Positions 26,521 to 33,634 of a stretch of 33,634 bases of DNA are shown here, one piece after another. Both the position numbers and the translations under genes were made by a program. Positions within the stretch are counted from its first letter, which is position 1. Every line of letters starts with the position of its first letter. The stretch is taken from positions 1 through 33,634 of the forward strand of contig CAILNN010000421.1 of assembly GCA_903835555.1 (NCBI GenBank), in the 5' to 3' direction. The notes under the pieces are model-generated. The model saw only the letters and a list, made by a program, of their open reading frames with translations. It was not told where the DNA came from and did no database searches. This DNA comes from an uncultured Verrucomicrobiota bacterium (GTDB lineage Bacteria; Verrucomicrobiota; Verrucomicrobiia; Limisphaerales; UBA9464).

Positions 26521-27415
26521 AACGCCAGACTAGTTCATGACAATTGCGTGTCGAGAAGGGTTTACTGTCTTCAATAACCAGCCGCGTTCGTCCCACGTTC
26601 CAACTCCATTGCGGTGCTGCACTTCCACGGAATCCAGACGATAACCGCCCTACCGTTCTGTTGGGTGCCCAAACCTCGTGTTTTGTGTCCAAAATTTGTT
26701 CCGTGAATCTCTTGCGGACAATTCATTCCTCGCATCGCAACTGAAGAGGAAACGCCCATGCCGTTCCAGCCCCAAAGGAGCTGATCTTACTCATTACAGG
26801 CAACCCCCCGTTCACGAGCGTGACACGGGACATCGATTCAGCCCAAAAAGGGGCGGACCTCATACCAGCCCTGGGCATCGCCCAGTGATTAAGGCCTATT
26901 AATCAAAAGCACTGAAGGGGCGAACCACAGAACCGCCATTTGTTACCATTTCGGCCCAGAATCCGACGGGCGAGGCGACCCGCATCTCCTTCGTCCCAGT
27001 TGGTTGCAATCGTCTTCTCCGATGCAGCGAGTCGGCCATTCACTTCCTCCACGTTCAACCCACTTGGGACATCATGGACTGCCGGCGTTCTACCCAGACC
27101 AATCCATTCGTCAGGTCTGGACCACTGTCACCCTTTGGGTAAAGGAGAGGTTTATATTCCCATATTGGGACCGAAAATTCTTGCCGACGGCATTCACGAC
27201 AAAGCTTCGATTCGTAACGTCGGCAAATCGCTCCAGGAATGGCTCACAATTGATGATGCAACCTCTGCCTGAAATACGGTTGAAACGACTATGGTCCTAC
27301 ACGCCTAATTCGACATTTTCCCCAGTTTAACCAGAGCGAATTGCTACCGGGTATACGCACTGCCAATCGAGTATTGGGTCGGTAATGTGTAAATGGCTCG
27401 AGCCACGCTTATCAA
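26521..27415. other. Gene-poor intergenic region of about 895 bases
   Basis: Only overlapping frames of 60-110 codons with no recognisable domain, signal peptide or ribosome site. A short hairpin repeat sits near 26871-26930. The part immediately after 26520 must contain the rnpB promoter (minus strand). A decayed gene is possible in 26940-27330, but neither strand gave a recognisable protein. No tRNA was seen. Confidence 0.5.
26871..26930. repeat. Intergenic hairpin repeat (CTGGGC/GCCCAG)
   Basis: CTGGGC (26871-26876), ATC, GCCCAG (26880-26885) form a perfect 6-bp stem. CACTGAAGGGGCGAACCAC follows about 25 bases on. The pair resembles a repeat I recall as frequent in Planctomycetes and Verrucomicrobia, where it creates spurious short proteins. 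Not checked by search. Confidence 0.4.
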
Positions 27416-27925
27416 TCAGCTCCTGTTAAATCCAATCTGGCGTTTGGGAGGTGGAGGAGGCGGATTCAACAAAGGCTGTAGCTCGCTCCAAATCATACGA
27501 AGCGCTTCATCGTGTTTAAGGAGAGTTGTATCCATCTGAGCCAATCGCTTGAGAACATCAGCTTGGGCCAGAATGATCTCTCGCTGTTTGATAAAGGCTC
27601 GGACCACATAGACGCTCATCTTTACCGCTTCCTGGCTATTAAGGACATTGGCTGCCATAAGAGCCCCATGCTCCGTGAAAGCTGATGGAAGGTGTGTGGA
27701 GAACTTGAGGCGGGCGAGGTGGTCGCAATTTGCGACCACCTTTTCCTTTTCCCCTGTGGTCAGGCGGAAGAGGAACTCTTTTGGGAATCGGCTCGAATTG
27801 CGTTTTACAGCTTCGTTCAGGCGTTTGGTGGGTACACCGTAGAGGACTGCCAAGTCGGCGTCGAGGATGACCTTCTTCTGCCTGAGCGTGATAATGAGGG
27901 TGTCGAGAGGAGGTTTGACTTTCAT
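27416..27925 (-). CDS. ORF6N-domain DNA-binding protein
   Basis: A 169-residue protein from the ATG at 27925. The ORF6N domain (related to phage KilA-N/Ant proteins) covers about residues 8-100: IITLRQKKVILDADLAVLYG, VPTKRLNEAVKRN, RFPKEFLFRLT, then LPSAFTEHGALMAANVLNS. The C-terminal half is helical (VKMSVYVVRAFIKQREII, then a possible short coiled coil) and ends with a run of six prolines. An in-frame GTG at 28096 would add 57 residues of un-conserved sequence. AGGAGG lies about 20 bases before the ATG. ORF6N proteins are widespread, often near mobile or phage DNA, and their role is poorly known. It is a single gene between repeat-rich gaps. Confidence 0.88.
   Translation of the reverse strand: MKVKPPLDTLIITLRQKKVILDADLAVLYGVPTKRLNEAVKRNSSRFPKEFLFRLTTGEKEKVVANCDHLARLKFSTHLPSAFTEHGALMAANVLNSQEAVKMSVYVVRAFIKQREIILAQADVLKRLAQMDTTLLKHDEALRMIWSELQPLLNPPPPPPKRQIGFNRS
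27717..27741. repeat. 25-bp palindrome inside the ORF6N gene
   Basis: A perfect palindrome with 12-base arms (AGGTGGTCGCAA and TTGCGACCACCT) around one T. In the gene it encodes the residues VVANCDHL. The 28-bp block including GCG on its left is repeated 420 bp upstream. Confidence 0.92.
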
Positions 27926-28136
27926 TGTTCGCCGGGGATTTACGCCCTCCTGGAGGAGTGGAATATCTTGGGTTTGCTTACGCCGCTGTTGTCTTGGAAA
28001 AAAGAGAAGTAGTCCAGTAAATTTCAGGGGGAGTGGATTTGTACCAGTTCTCCTTGGTTTGAAATTGGTGGCGGCATGTCGGACCGACACTAACACCTAC
28101 GCCTCAGAAGGTTACATGCAGAAAGTCACAGGCGCG

Positions 28137-28161
28137 AGGTGGTCGCAATTTGCGACCACCT
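28137..28161. repeat. Upstream copy of the ORF6N palindrome
   Basis: Identical to 27717-27741, and the match extends left to GCG (28134-28161, 28 bp). It lies about 210 bp before the ORF6N start. In the same frame it would read KEVVANCDHLA, preceded by a stop, so it may be a relic of a second ORF6N gene or a kept binding site. Confidence 0.9.
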
Positions 28162-28184
28162 CCTTCTATTTCACCGATGAAAAG

Positions 28185-28224
28185 CGAAATAAAAAGCAAT
28201 AGGCCAACATTGCTTTTAATTTCG
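28185..28224. terminator. Long A/T-rich hairpin, probable bidirectional terminator
   Basis: Arms CGAAATAAAAAGCAAT (28185-28200) and ATTGCTTTTAATTTCG (28209-28224) are complementary except one base, with loop AGGCCAAC. The T-rich 3' arm on the minus strand suits termination of the aminotransferase-MFS unit ending at 28357, though it is about 130 bases beyond the stop. The stem's G+C is low. Confidence 0.55.
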
Positions 28225-28356
28225 ATCGACTACGTCGTCAACGCCGAGTATCGGGGGTAGACAACGATTTCTGGCGGGGCCGCAGGGTTGATTTTGAGAA
28301 AGGAGCAGAACGTCATGCGTTCCAGCACTGGCCTCAATCCTGGGTTTGCTGCGAAT

Positions 28357-29586
28357 CTATGTCGCCGTCAAATGCCGCTCTTCAATCCGCGAAAAGACCG
28401 TCGCCAGACAAAGCAGGGTACCCAAAACTACAAACGTCCAGGTCAGAGACCGATCGGCACCCCAACCCGTCAGTGGATTCAACATGACAATCGCCAGCGT
28501 CCGGCACATCGACACAAACGAAAGGACCGTTGCCCGCTGCTCGGAAGGTATGAACACATTCAGTTGAGCGCCGTAAATGGCCACACGGGGAAGGCTCAAA
28601 GCAAACGCCGCCAATATCGCCGGAATCAGTATCCACCAAGAGTTTGCCATGCCCACCAGCATCATGGCGAGACCGGCCCCGATGGTCGCCCCGATCAGTA
28701 GCCGACGTCGTGAGCCACACCATCGCTCCAATCGCCCCACATGGCTAAGGAACCCGATCTGTCCGAGGCATGCAGCGGCGTGTACCCATCCCAGGGCGAT
28801 GACTGGGAATCCTCGCTGGGTCAGGACCGGTTGATAGAGCCAGATGATCGCCCATGCGAGCGCGTTGGTAATTGCCAATTCGAGAGTGAATAAGCGAATA
28901 ATGGGGTGCGAGATGAAGTATTTGGCACCCGATTTTAGGACGCCGAGGTAATTCTGACGTGTTGCTCTTGGTTCGCCGCTTGGGGCCTCGCGCAGGGTGA
29001 ATGAAAGGCCGGTGACCAAGAGGGCAGGGAGGGCATACGCTCGCATCGGCCACACCAATCCGCCATACGCCGCTAGTCCCATCCCCATCAAGGTTCCCAA
29101 TTGGATGCCACCCAGCTTGAAAGCCTCCATCCGGGGTAAGACCGATGCTGCTCGTCCTGATTGCCCGGCTGCCTTGAGGCTGTCAAAGGCCAGAGCCTCA
29201 TCCGCCCCCGAGTGAAGAGTAAAAGCAATGGCGAGAAGAAACTCACCTGCGGCAAAGGAGTAGATATTGGGAGCGCTGGTGTAGACCAAAACACCCAAGC
29301 AGGCGATGGCACCGCCTAGAGCCAGGGAAATCTTTCTCCCAAAAAAATCTGCGACCACACCTGTTGGCACCTCGAGTAGAAAGCTGCAAAACATGAACCA
29401 GGAGTTGAGGTACATGACTTGCGACAGCTTGAGATGTCCCCAGTCGGTAAAAAAGGGGGTCAAGACCGCCGACCAAAAATGTGCCCAAAACAACCCCCGG
29501 ATGGCGTAGAGCTTCCAGAGGTTGCCCAAGTAACGGGTGTCAGCGACCCGACTCTGGGCTGTGATATCCGGTGCGGATGATGTCAC
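28357..29586 (-). CDS. MFS transporter
   Basis: A 409-residue inner-membrane protein with about 12 hydrophobic helices. The MFS motif-A region is seen as GVVADFFGRKISLALGG after the second helix; the acidic SGADEALAFDSLKAAG follows helix 4. A basic central loop (TLREAPSGEPRATRQNYLG, about residues 200-220) divides the two halves, as is usual. The closest general type is drug or metabolite efflux MFS. The start is GTG at 29586, overlapping the aminotransferase stop by four bases (GTGA), so the two are translated together. Substrate unknown; export of an amino-acid-like product is possible from context. Confidence 0.9.
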   Translation of the reverse strand: MTSSAPDITAQSRVADTRYLGNLWKLYAIRGLFWAHFWSAVLTPFFTDWGHLKLSQVMYLNSWFMFCSFLLEVPTGVVADFFGRKISLALGGAIACLGVLVYTSAPNIYSFAAGEFLLAIAFTLHSGADEALAFDSLKAAGQSGRAASVLPRMEAFKLGGIQLGTLMGMGLAAYGGLVWPMRAYALPALLVTGLSFTLREAPSGEPRATRQNYLGVLKSGAKYFISHPIIRLFTLELAITNALAWAIIWLYQPVLTQRGFPVIALGWVHAAACLGQIGFLSHVGRLERWCGSRRRLLIGATIGAGLAMMLVGMANSWWILIPAILAAFALSLPRVAIYGAQLNVFIPSEQRATVLSFVSMCRTLAIVMLNPLTGWGADRSLTWTFVVLGTLLCLATVFSRIEERHLTAT

Positions 29587-30758
29587 CCGTTCAGACTGGC
29601 CACGAATTTTTCCATCCGAGCCAGACCTTTTTCGATATTGGCCAGACTGGTCGCGTAACTCAGTCGGATATAATCATCGGCACCAAAGGCGATGCCCGGT
29701 ACAGCAGCCACTTGGTGTTGTTCCAACAGTCGGGAGCAAAATTCGGTGCTTTTCAACCCGGTGCGGCTGATGTTGGGAAACAGGTAGAAGGCACCCCGAG
29801 CATTGGCGCAGGTAATTCCGGGCATGGCATTCAACGCCTTCCAGGCGAACGAACGTCGTCGTGCGTACTCTGCCAGCCAACCCGGCAAATGGGCCTGAGA
29901 GCCATTCAGCGCGGCAACGCCGCCCTTTTGAGCAAAGCTGGTTGGATTGCTGGTGCTGTGGCTTTGAACAGCATCGATGGCCTTGGCAATCGGCTCTGGT
30001 GCCGCCAAAAAACCGAGACGCCATCCGGTCATGCTCCAAGCCTTGGCAAAACCATGGACAATGATGGTGTGCTCCTGGTGCTTGGGTGAGAAGGTGGCCA
30101 CTCCGCGATGGACAGCACCGTCATAGACCAAATGCTCGTAAATTTCGTCGCTCATGATCAAGACCCCATGGTCGACGCAGATGTCTCCCAAAGCCTTGAT
30201 TTCCTCAGGCGTATAAACCGTGCCGGTGGGGTTGCTGGGAGAATTGAGGATGAATAGCCGGGAGCGAGGCGTCAGGGCCGCTAGCAGTTGCTCGGGAGTG
30301 ACCTTGAATTCAGTCTGATCAGTTGTCGGAAGAATCACTGGCGTAGCACCAGCCAGTTTGACCATTTCCGGGTAGCTCAGCCAGTACGGGGCAGGGATGA
30401 TAACCTCATCGCCCTCTTGGCAGGTTGCAAGTATCACGTTGTAACACGAATGCTTGCCTCCACACGATACGATGACTTGCGACGGCTTATAGCTTAACCC
30501 GTTCTCGCGCTGAAATTTGTCAGCAATTGCCTGGCGCAATTCCGGGATGCCACTTGAAGGCGTGTACTTGGTGAATCCATCCGCCAACGCCTTGGCGGCA
30601 GCGTCCTTAATGTGTTGCGGGGTATCAAAATCGGGCTCACCGGCACCAAAACCAACCACATCCAGCCCTTCCGCCTTCATTTGTTTCGCCTTGGAATCGA
30701 TGGCGAGGGTGAGGGACGGAGAGAGTGAGGCAGCGCGACGCGCAATCGGGTAGTTCAT
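29583..30758 (-). CDS. Class I pyridoxal-phosphate aminotransferase (aspartate aminotransferase type)
   Basis: A 391-residue protein from the ATG at 30758 (TTG at 30764 is also in frame). The AAT-I fold is evident: GFGAGEPDFDTPQHI near the N-terminus, KYTPSSGIPELRQAIADKF, the cofactor-binding NSPSNPTGTVY, MSDEIYEHLVYDG, and the PLP lysine in HGFAKAWSMTGWRLG (about residue 240). RLSYATS near the end carries the carboxylate-binding Arg. It resembles AspC/AatA of the Ib subgroup, which use aspartate and sometimes prephenate or alanine. It leads the two-gene unit with the MFS gene. A hairpin (30767-30786) is in its leader. Confidence 0.94.
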   Translation of the reverse strand: MNYPIARRAASLSPSLTLAIDSKAKQMKAEGLDVVGFGAGEPDFDTPQHIKDAAAKALADGFTKYTPSSGIPELRQAIADKFQRENGLSYKPSQVIVSCGGKHSCYNVILATCQEGDEVIIPAPYWLSYPEMVKLAGATPVILPTTDQTEFKVTPEQLLAALTPRSRLFILNSPSNPTGTVYTPEEIKALGDICVDHGVLIMSDEIYEHLVYDGAVHRGVATFSPKHQEHTIIVHGFAKAWSMTGWRLGFLAAPEPIAKAIDAVQSHSTSNPTSFAQKGGVAALNGSQAHLPGWLAEYARRRSFAWKALNAMPGITCANARGAFYLFPNISRTGLKSTEFCSRLLEQHQVAAVPGIAFGADDYIRLSYATSLANIEKGLARMEKFVASLNG

Positions 30759-30766
30759 ATCCAAAA

Positions 30767-30786
30767 GTCGGCGGAGATTCGCCGAC
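30767..30786 (-). promoter_or_regulatory. Leader hairpin directly before the aminotransferase start
   Basis: Perfect 7-bp arms GTCGGCG and CGCCGAC with a six-base loop, eight bases before the ATG at 30758. On the minus strand four T follow the stem. It could block ribosome access, act as an attenuator, or be an operator. Confidence 0.4.
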
Positions 30787-31021
30787 CAGAGGCTTGTGGC
30801 AAGTCAAGAATGCAGGCAACAGCGCCTGATGGAGACCCCGCAAACCGGGTGATTTTTTCTGCTAAGCCATTGAAGAGGAGGATGTTTCGTGATAAGGGGC
30901 AACGACGCTAAGAAGAAAGGGCAGGAAAACTTTGCACCTTCGCATGCCCTCAATTTTTCGCCAAAGACGGCGGAAAACCCCTTGCGCGAGATCGCTAACT
31001 TCGCGACGTTCCTGCCCCACC
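30787..31021. other. Divergent spacer between the aminotransferase and ThuA genes
   Basis: Upstream regions of two divergent units. A short imperfect stem with a T-run (about 30835-30857, plus strand) is present without a gene before it. No small gene is credible; frames here are extensions of the ThuA frame from a TTG at 30932. Confidence 0.4.
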
Positions 31022-31939
31022 ATGCGCAAAGTCTCCCGCTTGCAGGCATTAATCGGTCTTTTTTTTATCATTCTGGCTGCCCGAATCGAAGCTGCCGATA
31101 AACGCATCGTCTTGATTGCCGGACGTCCCAGCCATCCCCCCGGCATGCACGAATTTCGCGCCGGTTGCTTGCTGCTCCAGAGCGCATTGGCCGGAGTCCG
31201 AGGGATTACCGTCGAGGTCTACTCCAACGGATGGCCGACCAAGGTCGATGCAGCCGGCAAAACCGTGGATAATAGCGCCGCGTTGGATGGAGCGGCGGCG
31301 GTCATGATATATGCGGACGGCGGAGGCGGCCATCCGGCCATCCAAACCGGCCATCAGGAAGTCATCGACCGCCTGGCAGAGGCTGGTGTTGGCTTGGGTT
31401 TTGCCCATTTCGGGGTGGAGGTCCCCAAGGGACCGGCAGGAGCCGCCATGCATCGTTGGGTGGGCGGATACTACGAGCATGAGTATTCGGTGAACCCGAT
31501 GTGGTCACCAGAGTATTCCAAATTTCCCGAGCACCCAATCACCCGTGGCGTACATCCGTTTTCCAATCGTGATGAATGGTATTTCAACATGCGCTGGGTC
31601 GAAGACGCTTCCGCCCGCGCGAAAGTCACTCCGCTATTGGTGGCCACCCCGAGTGACAAAGTGCGGCAAGGTCCCTATGTTTATCCCCCAGGACCCTATC
31701 CGCACATAATCGCTGCCAGTGGCCGCGAAGAAACATTGATGTGGGCCTTCGAACGGCCCAATGGGGGGCGCGGGTTCGGCTTCACTGGTGGTCATACCCA
31801 CGCTAATTGGGGCAATCCTGATCAACGAAAAATTGTATTGAACGCCCTTCTTTGGGCTGCCCATGTTGAGGTTCCTCCCGCAGGGGTTGAATCGGCGGTA
31901 ACGGATGCAGACCTGCACAAGAATCTCGATAGGAAGTAG
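31022..31939 (+). CDS. Exported ThuA-like protein
   Basis: A 305-residue protein. I chose the ATG at 31022 because it yields a clear signal peptide (MRKVSRLQALIGLFFIILA, cleaved near RIEA); an upstream TTG at 30932 adds unlikely Arg-rich residues. The ThuA fold (class I glutamine amidotransferase-like) shows in KRIVLIAGRPSHPPGMHEF at the start, AAAVMIYADGGGGHP, a long middle with GFAHFGVEVP and HRWVGGYYEHEYSVNP, and the C-terminal GFGFTGGHTHANWG.. then KIVLNALLWAAHVEVP. ThuA-like proteins are linked with sugar metabolism, but a reaction is rarely known. It is likely co-transcribed with apbE, 57 bases downstream. Confidence 0.9.
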   Translation: MRKVSRLQALIGLFFIILAARIEAADKRIVLIAGRPSHPPGMHEFRAGCLLLQSALAGVRGITVEVYSNGWPTKVDAAGKTVDNSAALDGAAAVMIYADGGGGHPAIQTGHQEVIDRLAEAGVGLGFAHFGVEVPKGPAGAAMHRWVGGYYEHEYSVNPMWSPEYSKFPEHPITRGVHPFSNRDEWYFNMRWVEDASARAKVTPLLVATPSDKVRQGPYVYPPGPYPHIIAASGREETLMWAFERPNGGRGFGFTGGHTHANWGNPDQRKIVLNALLWAAHVEVPPAGVESAVTDADLHKNLDRK

Positions 31940-31996
31940 TTTCTCCCTCCATCCCCCGGAGGTGAAGGTTTACCTCGTGGAAGGGTATCGTTTTTC

Positions 31997-32998
31997 GTGA
32001 GCGCATCGTCTGATCCTTTTGGGACTGCCGCCATCCGCAAGCGCATTCAGGAGTCCGTGCGCGAAACGGTCCGCGATGGCGGACGGGAGCTTTCGTTCCG
32101 GGCGCTTGGCACCAATTGCCGTATCTTTTGGATCTCAACGGCAACCGCGCATCATGCCTTAGTAGCTGGAGTCTTGGACTGGGTCGCACGCTTCGAAGCC
32201 AAATACTCCCGGTTTTGGCCGGAATCCCTGGTTTCTCAAATCAATCAGGCCGCAGGGGGCGATTGGATACAGATGGACCCCGAGGCTGAACGTTTGTTCG
32301 CGCTGTGCCACGAGCTTCATTTCCTGACGCGGGGCAGCTTCGATCCGACGGCGCTTCCATTGCTTCGTCTATGGGATTGGAAACAGCAACATTCCCGCCT
32401 TCCTCAACCCGAAGAAGTCGACGCTGCACGAGCCCTTGTGGGCTGGCAAAAAGTGCAGCGTCAACCGGGACGTATCCGCCTGGCGCAGTCCGGAATGGGT
32501 TTGGACTTGGGCGGCATGGGAAAAGAATATGCGGTCGATCAGGTTCTTCAGTGGATTCGGCAGAACGGTGCCACTTCCGCATTGGTCGACTTTGGTGCCG
32601 ATGTCCGTGTCGACGGACCGCCGCCCGCAGGGCGGTCTTTTTGGCATATTGGACTCGAGAATCCGAAACGCCCAGGATCAGCGTGGACCGGTCTTGGCCT
32701 AAAGTCCGGAGCAGTGGCGACTTCTGGCGATTATCACCGCCGTTTTGAACTCAATGGCGTCCGGTATGGACACATTGTTGATGTTCGACAAGGACGCCCC
32801 GCATCGCACGGTATCTGTGCAGTCAGCGTGGTCGCGCCCACTTGCACTCAGGCTGGGATGCTGAGCACCACGGCCTTTGCACTGGGGCCGGTGGAAGGTC
32901 TTCGATTAATCGAGCTGACTTCTGGTGTTGCCGGTGCTATCGTAACAAATAGTCAGATTTTGGTTAGCCGCCGATTCCATGAATATGTCGCATCGTAA
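31997..32998 (+). CDS. apbE: FAD:protein FMN transferase (ApbE-like)
   Basis: ApbE attaches FMN from FAD to Thr in target proteins such as Nqr/Rnf subunits, at the cell envelope. The 333-residue protein starts with GTG at 31997 after a GGAAGGG-type site. Markers: FRALGTNCRIF, FEAKYSRFWPESLVSQIN, GSFDPTALPLLRLWDW, the FAD block GLDLGGMGKEYAVD, LVDFGADVRVDG, and YGHIVDVRQGRP. No obvious signal peptide or lipobox is seen, so it may be cytoplasmic, or the start may be wrong. The metal-site block reads AGMLSTTAFALG where many ApbE have ADALSTA; the usual Asp is Gly. A subgroup with this change may exist. It overlaps the thioredoxin gene by 20 bases. Confidence 0.88.
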   Translation: MSASSDPFGTAAIRKRIQESVRETVRDGGRELSFRALGTNCRIFWISTATAHHALVAGVLDWVARFEAKYSRFWPESLVSQINQAAGGDWIQMDPEAERLFALCHELHFLTRGSFDPTALPLLRLWDWKQQHSRLPQPEEVDAARALVGWQKVQRQPGRIRLAQSGMGLDLGGMGKEYAVDQVLQWIRQNGATSALVDFGADVRVDGPPPAGRSFWHIGLENPKRPGSAWTGLGLKSGAVATSGDYHRRFELNGVRYGHIVDVRQGRPASHGICAVSVVAPTCTQAGMLSTTAFALGPVEGLRLIELTSGVAGAIVTNSQILVSRRFHEYVAS

Positions 32999-33497
32999 CG
33001 CCCGACTGGGCTTCACCGTCGCTTTAATTACTCTCCTTGGCACCGTATCGCTGGCTGTTGCCGGGCAACCCAAGGCGGGTGAGCTGTTTCCCGTCCTCGG
33101 GGAATACAATCTCGAAGGAACGCTTCCGGACTTGTCGGGCAAGGTGGTTGTCGTCGATTTTTGGGCCTCTTGGTGCGGCCCATGCAAAGAAGCCTTCCCC
33201 ACCTTCAAAGAGTTACATAAGAAGTATGGTGAAAAAGGGTTAGTCATCGTGGCAGTCAGTGTCGACGAGGATGCCGATGACATGAAAAAGTTTGTGTCGA
33301 AGCAAAAGCCTGAGTTTGTGATTGTGCGCGATAAGACCACCAAACTGGCATCCAAACTCGATCTAGCCAGCATTCCTACCACCTTCATTCTGGACCGCAA
33401 AGGCAACGTGGTGGAGGTGCACAATGGCTTTGACAAGAGTCGCACCCCAAAGGAATACGAGGTCGCCATCGGTCGATTGCTGAAAAATACGCCCTAG
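32979..33497 (+). CDS. Exported TlpA/ResA-like thioredoxin-fold protein
   Basis: A 172-residue periplasmic thiol-disulfide oxidoreductase. The signal peptide covers about residues 1-29 (LGFTVALITLLGTVSLAVAG). The thioredoxin domain has VVVVDFWASWCGPCKEAFP with the redox pair Cys66/Cys69, and ASIPTTFILDRKG with the cis-proline. These proteins reduce apocytochromes or other extracytoplasmic proteins. The ATG at 32979 or the ATG two codons on (32985) both overlap the apbE end. The pair with ApbE, an envelope flavin transferase, suggests a shared role in maturing redox proteins, but the target gene is not in the window. Confidence 0.92.
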   Translation: MNMSHRNARLGFTVALITLLGTVSLAVAGQPKAGELFPVLGEYNLEGTLPDLSGKVVVVDFWASWCGPCKEAFPTFKELHKKYGEKGLVIVAVSVDEDADDMKKFVSKQKPEFVIVRDKTTKLASKLDLASIPTTFILDRKGNVVEVHNGFDKSRTPKEYEVAIGRLLKNTP

Positions 33498-33532
33498 GCC
33501 GCGTTTTCAAAATGGCTTTGTCTATATGCGCC

Positions 33533-33634
33533 AGCCAAAACAGGCGGGGGCGAGGCGCGACGAGGGAGCATATTGCGACGAAATACGTGACCGAGGAGCA
33601 ACGAAGCCCCCGCCTGTTTTGGCCAGCAGATAGG
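33533..33634. repeat. Dispersed repeat, copy 2, at the window end
   Basis: Arms GCCAAAACAGGCGGGGGC (from about 33535) and GCCCCCGCCTGTTTTGGC (to about 33623) are perfectly complementary over 18 bases, enclosing about 54 bases with direct blocks GACGAGGGAGCA / GACCGAGGAGCA. The last 83 bases (33552-33634) equal 2502-2584. It follows the TlpA-like gene and may also act as its terminator. The sequence stops inside or at the edge of the repeat. Confidence 0.88.

Noticed and set aside
26142..26577. Plus-strand ORFs of 132 and 103 codons
   Set aside because: They lie across the RNase P RNA gene on the other strand; any protein prediction here is spurious.
26940..27330. Two overlapping plus-strand ORFs of about 110 codons
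   Set aside because: No recognisable domain or ribosome site, and they overlap in different frames in a repeat-bearing gap; at most a decayed gene.

Overview
The window looks like chromosomal DNA from a member of Verrucomicrobiota, perhaps close to the Pedosphaera / Limisphaerales group. The evidence is indirect: a PEP-CTERM protein, a Tricorn-type protease, a very large LamG-type exported protein, DUF2911 and ThuA proteins, few clear Shine-Dalgarno sequences, and short palindromic intergenic repeats of the kind I remember from that phylum. No 16S rRNA or tRNA gene was seen. The last 83 bases duplicate an internal segment exactly, so the right end is probably an assembly break inside a dispersed repeat.

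Layout, left to right. (1) argJ (arginine synthesis, minus strand), a PEP-CTERM exported protein with a sigma70-like promoter, a repeat-bearing gap, and a SHOCT-domain protein. (2) A Tat-exported protein of unknown function, convergent with an outer-membrane beta-barrel, then a secreted vanadium-haloperoxidase-family protein. (3) A wrecked locus: the C-terminal stub of an esterase against a 5'-truncated, internally deleted group II intron that still has its domain V. (4) A seven-gene minus-strand cluster (17653 down to 10041): DUF2911 - exported PIG-L deacetylase - 48-aa membrane protein - sodium:solute symporter - short BshC-like protein - BshB1 - BshA, joined mostly by 4-base ATGA overlaps. 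(5) A 1508-aa exported protein with three near-identical LamG-like repeats. (6) A Tricorn-like protease behind the RNase P RNA gene (rnpB). (7) A gene-poor gap, then an ORF6N-domain gene whose internal 25-bp palindrome is repeated upstream. (8) A class I aminotransferase with an overlapping MFS exporter (minus strand). (9) A plus-strand group of ThuA-like protein, ApbE flavin transferase and TlpA-like thioredoxin.

The part most worth attention is the bacillithiol cluster. BshA (GlcNAc-malate synthase) and BshB1 (deacetylase) are clear. The gene coupled to them is an unusual protein of only 258 residues that keeps the signature motifs of the cysteine-adding enzyme BshC (GQQ, DHD, and an SP..R..Q..T.Y..G..E.AY block) but is about half the usual length. 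It is locked in the same transcription unit as a symporter, a tiny membrane protein and a periplasmic PIG-L deacetylase, which suggests a linked thiol biosynthesis and uptake or salvage system. That functional link is inference.
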